DNA from: Enoplolaimus lenunculus
Taxonomy: Eukaryota; Nematoda; Enoplea; Enoplida; Thoracostomopsidae
Assembly: GCA_030248215.1 (NCBI GenBank)
Contig: JASANG010002902.1
Coordinates: 124,001-188,000 of the forward strand
Direction of reading: 5' to 3'
DNA length: 64,000 bases
Shown here: one piece after another, positions 11,471 through 21,700 of the stretch
Numbering within the stretch: position 1 is the stretch's first letter
Layout of the letters: each line of letters begins with the position of its first letter
The notes under the pieces: model-generated
Database searches by the model: none
What the model saw: only the letters and a program-made list of their open reading frames with translations
What the model was told of the DNA's origin: nothing
Translations under genes and position numbers: made by a program

Positions 11471-11767
11471 CAAGAGTGAATGTGCATACTTTAACAAGAG
11501 CATGGAACTGGGTACATTCTGGGTGGAAAAGAAGTTGCGTTTTTGCCATATCCCACCCCTTTATTTAGAGGGGGGTACAACCGTGCGAACCATGACACTT
11601 CATGTATCCGGCACCAAAAATGATCCGCTTATAGTTTAATTTAGGGTTATTGCATGTGAGAACAACCCCCTCTAAGCAAAGGGGGTTCGACCAAAAACGA
11701 AACGCCCGGTGGTACATTTTGTGCCATGCGGAATACCAAGAGTTGCATACTTGTATCATGCACTCTT
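11471..11767. mobile_element. Family H element
   Basis: Bounded by CAAGAGT and ACTCTTG. The interior, including AAATGTACCACCGGGCGTTT and the TTAAACTATAAGCGGATCAT block read on the opposite strand, recurs in the copy at 21.3 kb. Non-coding. Confidence 0.65.
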
Positions 11768-11934
11768 GCTTGTGAGGACAATATTTGAGTTATAGTTGAA
11801 GAATTTAATATATTAATGAATTATATATATTTTACAAGTATGTTCAGAGTTGGTGTTCACCTTGAAATATTGCTGGTATATACTGTCGTGACTCTACAGA
11901 TGGTTCCAAATGGTGAGTAAAAATCATTAAAAGT

Positions 11935-12205
11935 TTAACCCCTTCTCACATTGAGTTGCCTATAGGCAACTAAGCGCACTGTATATACGTTAAATAATAT
12001 ATATCGCACCGTGTTTAACAACTGCAACACATATACATAGTACTAAATCACCACAAGACGTGAGAGCCCCCTCGGGCTCGAGCGTCAAGCTCCTATAGCT
12101 GAGTGGTGATTGTATACTACTCCGACTCCAGTCATTGGAGTTCGAATCCTTGCATAAAAGTAGGTCTCAGGGGAAATAGAAAATATTCATGTGAGAAAGG
12201 GTTAA
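11935..12205 (+). mobile_element. piggyBac-like MITE carrying a tRNA-like sequence
   Basis: Bounded by TTAA (11935-11938, 12202-12205) with inverted ends CCCCTTCTCACAT and ATGTGAGAAAGGG; TTAA duplication plus CCC ends is the piggyBac pattern. Inside are a perfect Pol III A box TAGCTGAGTGG (12096-12106) and a B-box-like GAGTTCGAATCC (12138-12149), about 42 bp apart as in tRNA genes. A palindrome GTTGCCTATAGGCAAC lies near the left end. A second copy is at 46.7 kb. Confidence 0.8.
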
Positions 12206-12407
12206 CATCAGTTAATAATAATTTTCGTTATTCCGTGTCGTTTTTCAATACTGATGAAATGAAATTTTAATAAAAATTAAAATTTGTTGCATACACCGGT
12301 AGAAACACCGCCAAATCGTGCGTCAATCGACTAAATCGTATTAAAACGTATGACATTTCGCAAACAGTGACAATTGGTAGGAAATTTCACGTTTACAAGT
12401 TAGTGTC

Positions 12408-12490
12408 CGTGTAAAATAATCAGGGGCGAAAAGTTTTTCTGCGGAACTGCCATAGAGTATGCTTTAAAGCTTTAGATATATTTTTGCTTA
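12408..12490 (+). mobile_element. TTAGGC-core MITE, subfamily T1, left fragment
   Basis: Has ATCAGGGGCGAAAAGTTTTT, the CATAGAGTATGC block and TTTTTGCTTA of the T1 left half; the core and right end are missing. Confidence 0.55.
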
Positions 12491-12629
12491 CACATTTTAA
12501 ATTATGCTTTGCGTTCGCTGCCTACTGCAGACAAAGGTCGATCGAAAGTATCCAGTTATATACATATCGCAATTATCATCAAGTTTCTTCCAAATCCTCA
12601 TTCATTGCTCTTAAATTTAATATCGTCCT

Positions 12630-12795
12630 GCGGACCCGTATCCAGAGCAGGGCAGGAGGGCTCAACCCTCTGATAGAATTTTGATCCCTTTACATAATTT
12701 TATACCTTACTTGTAAGTCATTGAAAATCACTGTATGCCCCACGAATTCAAAATTTAGCCTCCTAGCCAGGTGATTTGGCCACGAACCTGCGTCT
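12630..12795. mobile_element. Family G repeat
   Basis: Shares CTTACTTGTAAGTCATTGAA and the GCCACGAACCTG-type end with copies at 15.1, 26.6 and 41.3 kb. Degraded. Confidence 0.5.
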
Positions 12796-13130
12796 AAGCC
12801 AGCCAAAATTTGTAGTGCAAAATGATACAAACAACTCCGAAATAAACTTCTAAATCAAATATAGAGAGTTGCAGTTTATCACTCTTGTAAAAGCATCCTT
12901 CAAACAAATGTTATTGGTCAATCGAAATATTTGCCTAAAACCATATTTTCTGCCTCTTAAAATATTGTTTGGTTATATGTACTTTTTTGATAAAAACCCA
13001 AACTGTTTTGTTTGTCTTTGTGTGATTGAATGCTTAATTTGTGAGTACTGTGTTCGAATGTGAATGGTGATTGCCGAAATAATTGTATTTCTGTTTTGTA
13101 CCGTTTGAGATATAAGAAAAAGCGAGCTAT

Positions 13131-13792
13131 GGGTTGCGTGATAAGTTGGTTGACGTCCGCCGCCGTCCGTCACCCGTACGGTGCCGGCCGTCTCACGTAC
13201 GGTGCCGTCCGTCTCACGTACGGTGCCGTCCGTCTCACGTACGGTGCCGTCCGTCTCACGTACGGTGCCGTCCGTCTCACGTACGGTGCCGTCCGTCTCA
13301 CGTACGGTGCCGTCCGTCTCACGTACGTTTGCCGTCCGTCTCACGTACGGTGCCGTCCGTCTCACGTACGGTGCCGTCCGTCTCACGTACGGTGCCGTCC
13401 GTCTCACGTACGGTGCCGTCCGTCTCACGTACGGTGCCGTCCGTCTCACGTACGGTGCAGTCCGTCTCACGTACGGAGCCGACCGTCGCACGTACGTTTG
13501 ACGTCCGTCTCACGTACGGTGCCGTCCGTCTCACGTACGGTGCCGTCCGTCTCACGTACGGTGCCGTCCGTCTCACGTACGGTGCCGTCCGTCTCACGTA
13601 CGGTGCCGTCCGTCTCACGTACGGTGCCGTCCGTCTCACGTACGGTGCCGTCCGTCTCACGTACGGTGCTGTCCGCCACCGTGCGGTATCTACGCAAATT
13701 TATAGTACGAACGGTGACGGACGGCGCCGTACGGGTGACGCAGGGTGACGAACGGCGCCGGATTGCGTCGGACGTCAAGTATAGCGCATCCC
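13131..13792. mobile_element. Harbinger-like MITE with expanded satellite core
   Basis: Ends GGGTTGCGTGATAAGTTG and GACGTCAAGTATAGCGCATC match the inverted ends of the GC-rich MITE family at 20.7, 33.8, 36.5, 53.2 and 59.1 kb. Those copies are 130-260 bp; this one is about 660 bp because its CGTACGG core is amplified into a tandem array. Confidence 0.7.
13175..13680. repeat. 21-bp satellite with a 169-bp higher-order period
   Basis: The unit is CGTACGGTGCCGTCCGTCTC plus A. Seven 21-bp units are followed by one 22-bp variant (CGTACGTTTG...), at 13322 and 13491, so the pattern repeats every 169 bp twice and ends in eight more units. As 21 is divisible by three and units lack stops, long open frames appear on both strands; they are not genes. 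Confidence 0.95.
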
Positions 13793-14342
13793 TGGTTCTA
13801 AAACATGGTTTCAATGTATTCAGGATGAGTTGGAGCGGACTTTAGAGGTGGTTACAATCGGTGCCGGCGGGAAACGCTGGCAAACCGCCCGCTTGGAGGA
13901 TCGCGATCCACGAAAGGTCCCATATTGGCAAACTTTTTTGTTTCGCGGACCACAAAGTTTTTGAGAGCTGTGACAGATTAAACTGTGGGCCCAATTAGAC
14001 CTGTTTGTGGGCTATCATCCTAACACCGGCACTGGTTACACTTGCGCTAGCGCAAAAGTTTCGTTTTGGATCCATCTGGTTAAGAATCTAATTTTGATAG
14101 CTACCAAGAGCCAGAAAAAAGATGCCAAGTAGGTCAAAACTAGATGCGATCAGATTTTTACAGTAAAAATGTTTAACATTTCAACACGAAGGTTCCAGTT
14201 TTGGTGGACTATTAGGGATGCCAGCGATACCCATTTTTTATGAGAGTCGACTGACTCACACCCTTGTTCCCACGTACCTGTGTGTGTAACCTCAAGCATC
14301 CAACTGGCAACGGTATAAATATCATGGGTTTCACACGTACGC

Positions 14343-14445
14343 AGGCCCGTAGCCAGCTCACCGTGCTTGGGGGGGGGTAAACGAAATTTTTCCTGGTTGG
14401 GCTGAACCCCCTTTCCCGGCCCCCCTTTTGGCTACAGGCCCGCTC
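14343..14445. mobile_element. Family G repeat, short copy
   Basis: Inverted ends GCAGGCCCGTAGCCAGCTCA and TTGGCTACAGGCCCGC surround a G-run and C-run. Confidence 0.55.
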
Positions 14446-15064
14446 GTACGCAGCTTCGTAGTTGATATAATAAAAATACCCAAAATAAATTTAGGTTTTA
14501 TACCTGGAAAAGTGTACCGGTTCACTTCTTAGAGTACGATTAAGAACCATTATCGTAGTTTACAATTTTTAAGGGCATTTCAAGTAGACATTTGTTACTC
14601 AAAATTTCCTTTGTTCAACAGATTCTCGGACGTACATCCTGATGGATAAAGTGGACACATCCTGTAGAATCGTCGCTTTATATTGGCCGATTTAAAAGGA
14701 TGGTTTATATTCTCCACCGGCTGGCCCTGATGTGCTGATAATTTTGCCGTAAAACTGGTTGATTTGAAGCTCGCAATGTCTATTCTTTGCCAAATAGGTT
14801 ACAAATTTGGCGAAGTTTCAATATTCAAAAATTTTCCTATTTCAACGCAAATAGTCAGTCTTAAAATATGGCAAAAACAATTGCTAAAAACACACTTTCA
14901 AACAGTGAAATTTCACAACACAAATGTAACCTGTCGCACCGGAAAATGCAAGAACCGACACTGTCAGTGCCATTGCACGGTATATTCGTAGCAAAATTCT
15001 GTGAAACGTTAATGAATACATCACACGTTGACACGTATTTTTTTGCCTTTGATGCGATTTTTGC

Positions 15065-15178
15065 CCCCACCCCAGAAGATTTTCAACCTTGCTTGTAAGT
15101 CATTGAAAACGTTTAAATGCCCCACCTAAAAATTTGTTAGCCCCCCCTCGCCTAGCAAAATAAGCTGGCTACGGACCT
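15065..15178. mobile_element. Family G repeat, partial
   Basis: Contains CCTTGCTTGTAAGTCATTGA, ATGCCCC and GCTGGCTACGGACCTG in family order; the left end is missing. Confidence 0.5.
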
Positions 15179-16147
15179 GCATGCCTACCATTCATATCAA
15201 ACAACCCACGCACATTCGGTTGAAATATTTGGTTTCGAATGAAATTCAATTTTACTCGAACCTGTCTTCGAACGGTAACTCTTAAAATTTGATTATTTCT
15301 AAAAACATATTTTTGGTTATAAGTGGCGGTTATGTTTGGCATTAGGTTTGAATAAAAGATTGCCTGGCAAATGAAGCGGGTTTGGTTTGGTAGATTGGTT
15401 CTGATTGTGGCGTACTTTAGTTACCGTTCAGAATGTTCTCGTGCGGTAGGCTACTTGAAAATATTATACCAGATTATAAAGTGAAAAAATTAAACTATTT
15501 TTGACCTAAGGCTGTTTACGATCTGTCCTATCAGGTTCCTAAACTAGCAATATATACGCGTCCATTTTACCATATCAAGAACGCAACATACTTGCTGAAT
15601 AATGAAAATTATTCCTTCACGAATCAACAATATCTGTATAATAAAAGCTGGAACGAACGAGATACGTATTTTGGGCAGCGTTTCAGCAAATATTTATATA
15701 ACATATGTACATAGGCAAAATAGTTGTATTTGTAACGTTTAAAGATATACTAGGCAGCCGGTTTTGCTCAATGCGCAAAAGTTAGCGCGAGTGCACAAGC
15801 ATCTTGACGCAGATATTCTGTTCACAGAACATTTAAGAATTCATTGTAAACAAAGTAATGCCGGAAAGTTGCTTAAAATACGTATGTGGGGCATTCCAGC
15901 TTTAATATATAGAATACTTGTAAACAAAACGTAATATAACGGTTTTTGTTAATATGGGGGTACGTCGAAGATTTTTCGTTACGGGATGTTTTCCTTTACG
16001 TTCCAACACAAGAATTACTGATGAACAGTGAATAGAAGCTTGATAATTATGAAACTTTTACCAGTTTCACTATTACACTTCTTCGAATATGACAGTTACA
16101 TTTACTTAGGTTTTGTCTCGCTTATGAACAATTCTATTAAACATTCT

Positions 16148-16349
16148 GGCACATGTAAAGATCAGGGGCGGAGAGTTTTTCCGTGGAACTAGAATAGAGT
16201 AAGCTTAAGCTTTAGACTAATTTTTTTGCTTGGATTAGACTTAGGCTTACGCTTAAGAATATGCTCATTGTTACGCTTAGGTTTAGGCTTAGGCTTAGGC
16301 TGAAGAATATGCTTATGATACTGTTCCGCCCATGTTCTTTTCATTGGCC
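16148..16349 (+). mobile_element. TTAGGC-core MITE, subfamily T1
   Basis: Complete ends (GGCACATGTAAAGATCAGG and TTCATTGGCC). Flanks AACATTCT and AATATTCC are an 8-bp duplication with two changes. The core contains the AATATGCTCATTGTTACGC spacer. Confidence 0.8.
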
Positions 16350-17794
16350 AATATTCCAAATATCGACACATCTGGCAGTTGCTCATGCGTGCAACTACGT
16401 TCACAAGTAGTGATTATTTCGAATGATCGGATATATCCACATTCACTGCTTCGTAGTATAAAATGCTATGCAATTCTGTAATCTTGCTTGCGTTATCATG
16501 CGAATAATATGAAATTGCAGAAAATCATTGATGTGTATACCATATATTCAAATTCAAGTATAATTGAACGAAACGCTCTAATATGAAGCGTTCATCATAT
16601 TTCCACTCTGCATGAGAATTGAGTTTAAATCTGTGTGACAATTTTATTTTCTCACACCCAGTACCGACATTTCATGAGCCGCCGGCACTCGCAGCAGGTT
16701 TTTTGGCTGGCCCTCTGCAAAACTAATCCTCACGTTCGTGAACTCTAAAATCACGGTGTGTGTGTGCGCGCGCGTTTGAAGTATACAAGGCCCTTGCGTG
16801 GGGTTCCATGGCATCACGTTTCATACACAGGGTCGTACGCAGGATTTCATTTCGAAACGGGATAACCCATATGCAGTAGTGTTTTTTTGGAATGAACGTA
16901 ATTGGCGAGAAATATTTTGACGCCTCCAGGTTGTTCATCAGCCTGTAAAATTGCTATTTTTTGAGTCTGAGAAATTTCGGGGAGGGATACAGCGTTTGGG
17001 TGTCCCCTTGTTAGTATGAGCCCCTATTTTTAGGCACGGTACAACACAGGGCTACATAAAGGTGAGGGAGTGAGATTGGTGGGTACGTCAGCCCTTATAG
17101 GCTCACTTGCTGCGTGTTATTGCCCCGAAATTAATACGGTATTAGGCAAATTGTCTCCAATTGAAACCCTTCAGATAAATCAAGCAATCCTTGAAAACCA
17201 CCAACGACCCTTTGAAGCTTTCAGGAACGGTCATCGAAAGCAGATCCTGTTTTGAAGTTGCCGCCCGGGCTAAAATTAAAATGACCAATGTTTCAAATAT
17301 GGTGAAATATATTAGTCGTGTGCTTTAGCTGTTTTTGTCTTCGTTGTGGTTAAGAATTAAATATGAGAAACATTGGTTCAAATGTGTTGCAAGTTTCGCT
17401 ATGGTTACAGGGTTGATACTAACAAAAACACGTAAGACGCTGCGTTTTGACGGATATTTTTTGCCAGGGACAAAAAAGTTACCGACAGGTTTATAAAGGA
17501 TTACGATAGCAAAGGTTTTGTTGTCTGCTCAAGAAATCTCATTTACCGAAGCAACTGTAATTTTTGGTTGAAGGCCTGTTTGGTGTTGCTGTGAATCTAA
17601 TAAAATAATGATTATTTTTAGTAAACTTGAAATAACATTTATTTTCGCTACTCAAATAACCACGGTAACTTTAACAAGACATTTTGGTGCTTACAATATT
17701 TAAGCGGTGACGGTTGAATATTTAGTAAAAAATAAAGAAATTGCACACGCCGTATTTTGACTGCATACGAGTATTATTGGTTAGCAGCCTACAA

Positions 17795-17945
17795 ACAGAG
17801 GTCTGCCTTCGGCTTCAGCTCCGGCAGAAAATCCGCCTCCGGCTCCGATAGAATTTTTGCCAGAGGTTCCAGCAATTTCGGTGCTAAAATTTTGCATAAT
17901 TTTGCAAAATTTATCTGTTTAGCGCGTTTTGTTTCACTTCAGTCA
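17795..17945. repeat. CTCCGGC-rich repeat (family M)
   Basis: Shares GGTCTGCCTTCGGCT, the CTCCGGCAGAAAATC block and AAAATTTTGCATAATTTTGC with 2443-2615. Degraded copies occur near 22.0-22.3 and 52.3-52.6 kb. Ends undefined. Confidence 0.6.
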
Positions 17946-18433
17946 TATAACCATCAGGACAATTGCATAACCAAACTCTTGTAAGATTGGCCATGCAAAT
18001 AGTTTCTGGTTTAGTCACTTGTCAATTATGAGTTATCGTACATAACAGATCAAACCTATTTCAGTACCTTTAGCTCTTTCAATAATAAAATATACAAGTG
18101 CAGGGGGGAGGTTGGGGACGGCAACCCCCATCCTGTTTAGTATCCCGTCAAATTGCACGGGGTGAAGGGATCGTCCGGCGTCCCAGAAAAACATAACGCA
18201 AAATTGACGAAAAACTTTCGCACTGGAAATTGTGTTTTAAAACAGAAACAAAACATTTTTATGTTACAAGTGAAAAAGGTTCCCCTCCGCATTTGCGCGG
18301 TGGCGGGGGGGAACTGCAAAAGTGCTTAAGTTTGCAGGTGGGCAGCCCTCACCTGTATAGTTGCAGTCCTGCTTGCGGTCGTTGAAACAAGTAACAATTG
18401 TACAAGCGTTATACGAATCGTTCATTACGTTAT

Positions 18434-18562
18434 GCGTCGTTCACATTAATTTTGTCAACGGTGCCACGAAATATGCTATAGCCCAAGGCTATCACGAGGT
18501 CATTTCGCCTTGGGCTATAGTATATTTTGTGGCACCGTTGATAAAATTATTGTGAACGGCGC
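18434..18562. repeat. Long palindrome upstream of the first receptor gene (family J)
   Basis: Two arms of 56 bp (18434-18489 and 18507-18562) are near-perfect inverted copies around a 17-bp loop. The outer ends are GCGTCGTTCACA and TGTGAACGGCGC; the inner arm is TATAGCCCAAGGC. It lies about 190 bp upstream of the start codon. Similar ends (GCGACGTTCACAATA, TATTGTGAACGACGC) bound a repeat at 36.2 kb, so it is probably a MITE. Confidence 0.85.
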
Positions 18563-18755
18563 ATTATACGCTGATAAAACATAGTTAATTTGTGCAAGTT
18601 GCATGTGCAAGTTTTTGCAGCAAAAATTTACACGTATGAATACGCCTTAATACAAGAAACTAACCCTAGATTTTAACTGACGTTTATTTTAGAATAATGC
18701 TATTTTAGCGGTACTAACATTGCAGAGTCTGCATGCGTCTAATTTATTATATACC

Positions 18756-21700
18756 ATGTCCTCGGCTAAGTTATTCTCGCAACAAATCCTGTGGACAATG
18801 TTGCTGTTTGCGATATTAACCGCAGTAATTGGCGAATCCGAATTGAACGGTAAGTTGGATATATTTTAATTGTTCTTATGAACCCTTTTAAATGGAATAT
18901 CGAATTTGTTGTTTGTAGTCAAGTGTAACTTGTGTACATATCTCGAGTTGAAAGTATGCGCTTTTTGAACGAGTCAAACTGAAACAAACTAATATACACT
19001 GTAAATTCCAATGAGTTGATTAATCAATTCAGCTAGCGAGTTGGTTATTTCTGAATTAATATCAGTAAACATTAACTCATTCTGAGTTTAGTTGACTCTA
19101 GGTGGATTGGTTATTTCACTCAGAATGAAGTGAATCAACTCAAAATTTTGAGTTCTAATAGTCCTAGCTCAGACTGGGTCATTCAACTCATTCTGAGTTA
19201 AAATCAACTCACTGAAATTTACAGTGATACCGGAACAAACGGCTCAAAAGCTCGTTCGACGAAACGAAGATTATAAAGCGTAATTTATATTGAATTTCAT
19301 TCTTTTAATTTACTAACCCCGATACTCGGATTCTGACGGTATATAAATCAGCTTTACCATATTTTCTGACCAAATCAAAACCGGAACCCTTTGTGGAACC
19401 GTTTCTATTTGTTCAAATCTACAGGCGACCATGGTGAACACGAAGAACAGCTGTTGATTGATAAATTTCGAAATTACAATTCACTTGTTCGTCCTGTATC
19501 GTCAAATATTACAAGGATAAAGGTTAATTTTGGAGTCGCGATGATACTACTGATTAATGTGGTATGCTAATATCGTTTTGTTTCATTGGTCAAAATATGA
19601 GTTGGAGGCTTTAAAGTCGTATGTGTTTCAGAGATATTATTTAAGTCAAATTTTGGCTTAATTCGATAATAATAATAATAATAGTAATATAATAATAATA
19701 ATAGTAGTAGTAATGTAATAATAATAATATAATAATAATAATAATAATACAATAGTTTTTGGAATTACAGCTGGAACGCCCCACATACGTATTTTGTGGT
19801 CAGTTTCGACACAAGTAAACACAGTATTAACAATATATAACAGATCATTCTACAAAAGAATTAGTACCCATAAATTTACTAATAGCCAAATTGTGCTAGT
19901 TTAAAGCGTGGCTAAACGCATGCCATCTTTGATGTAGTATACACATTGTGCAAATATGTGAAACCCCAGCATTTTACGAATATTGCACTTGGGTTCAACT
20001 ACGGTTACTAGGAGTATTAATGTCCAATGTCCACAGGCGCGTTGCCAAAATTTCATTTCGGAAGAATATGACGTGATTTCTAAGAATGTTATCTTAGACT
20101 CGTACGTCATCAAATAGGTCATTTTAAAACATTTTCGACTCTTCACAAATTTGGCCGATGTAAAGAACAGAGGCGGAACAGTATTATAAGTAAATTCCTA
20201 AACCTAAGCCTAAGCCTAAGCGAAGCAAAAAAAATTAGTCTAAAGCTTACGCTTACTCTTTTCTAATCCCACAGAAAAACGTTCCGCCCCTGTTCGTTAC
20301 TTGAGCCAGAAATTTCATGACTTAATACAGCCCTGTATCCCTTCGCGTATGCATCTGAATGACAACTGCAATCAGTTCTAGGATGAAAAGAATCAAATTA
20401 TGCAAACGAACGTCTGGCTAACGTTGGTAAGCGACATTTGAAACTATTCGTATATTAATGTAGCGGTTCCAAGCCTGCGTGTCCCTGCAACTAATGTGGT
20501 CTGCAACTAATGTGGTCATTGAACAAAATTTTGCGTTCGAATCAAAACATAACGAAAATTATAAATGAAAAAATGGTAGTAAATTAGTGTTAATCAAAAG
20601 TTTGATATGGATAAACGGATAAGTCAAAAGTTATGCGAACAAAGCGATCGCCATATGATGCATAGGTGGCTGAACTCGTCTAGTAAAATCCTAGGCGAAT
20701 AATCCCTAAAACTCCACGTCGAAAGCCACAAATTAGGGTTGCGCTATACTTTTACTGAGCCAGACGCCGGCTTGCGCCGCCCGCACGCCGTCGAGTGCCG
20801 CTGTACAGCGGCGTGCGGTATTTTTCAATCAAAGTTGAACAGTGCCGCGCAGTAGCTTCCGGCGGCATGTGGCGGCAAACATAGCGCAACCCTTAGAATT
20901 TCTGTATAAACCGGAATTTCGGTTGCAACCCCTCAAGATGATCATAGCAGTCAACCATCGTGTTATTAATTATGCTTAAAAGTGTCGCCACCTTTACTTA
21001 ATTTCTAGCGTTACACTGTCAGGTCTACAATGTATGAAATGTTTAAGATGACAAATATACCAATCACTGCCAGGAACTATTGCGCACGAAAACGACCCGC
21101 AAGAGCGGTTGGCAGAAACAGTAGAATGCAAACCCCCCCCCCCTGTTTTTAATCAAAAAACTTTTAAAGTTCGGTGTTTTTAGGCTTACAACTTTTTTGA
21201 CCATTTTTTAAAATAGCATTTTTTTGGTACGTAACCAAATTTACTGTCTGTGTTAAACTTATGATCGGTTAAGAGTGCATAATACAAGAGTGTGCAACTC
21301 TTTGGCGTCTGCATGGTATAAAATGTACCACCGGGCGTTGCAGTTTTGGCCGACCCCCCCTTTTGTTTAGGGGAAGTCGTTGTCACATGCAATAACCCTA
21401 AATTAAACTATAAGCGGATCATTTTTGCTGGCGGATACATAAAGTGTCATGGTTCGCACAGGTTGTACTCCCCTATAAATAAAGGGAGGGGCAAAAATGC
21501 AACGCGTGCCGGGTACATTCATTTCTACACAGAATATGCCGATTTGCATACTCTTGTTGAAGTGTGCATCATCCACTTTTGGTTACAGAAATGGCACGAC
21601 TTTCAACTTCAATGGAACAGCAAGAAATATGGCAACATTGAAACCATTCGAGTTCCTCCTGGAAAAGTTTGGCTACCAGATGTGGTGTTATTCAATAAGT

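Larger units (their letters stand above)
7669..18755. other. Intergenic, repeat-rich; no exon seen
   Basis: Between the channel stop codon and the first receptor subunit I found no coding exon. Recognised content: several TTAGGC-core MITEs, a piggyBac-like element, the satellite-bearing Harbinger-like MITE, families E, F, G and H described below, and a long palindrome just upstream of the receptor gene. Unassigned stretches such as 9.1-9.8 kb, 13.8-14.3 kb, 15.2-16.1 kb and 16.4-17.7 kb show nothing I can name. Confidence 0.55.

Noticed and set aside
12973-13845. Long open frames on both strands (up to 261 codons) with VRRTAPY-type heptads
   Set aside because: They are translations of a 21-bp satellite without stop codons; both strands and several frames are open at once.
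19567-19752. Poly-Tyr/Leu open frame
   Set aside because: Translation of a trinucleotide microsatellite.
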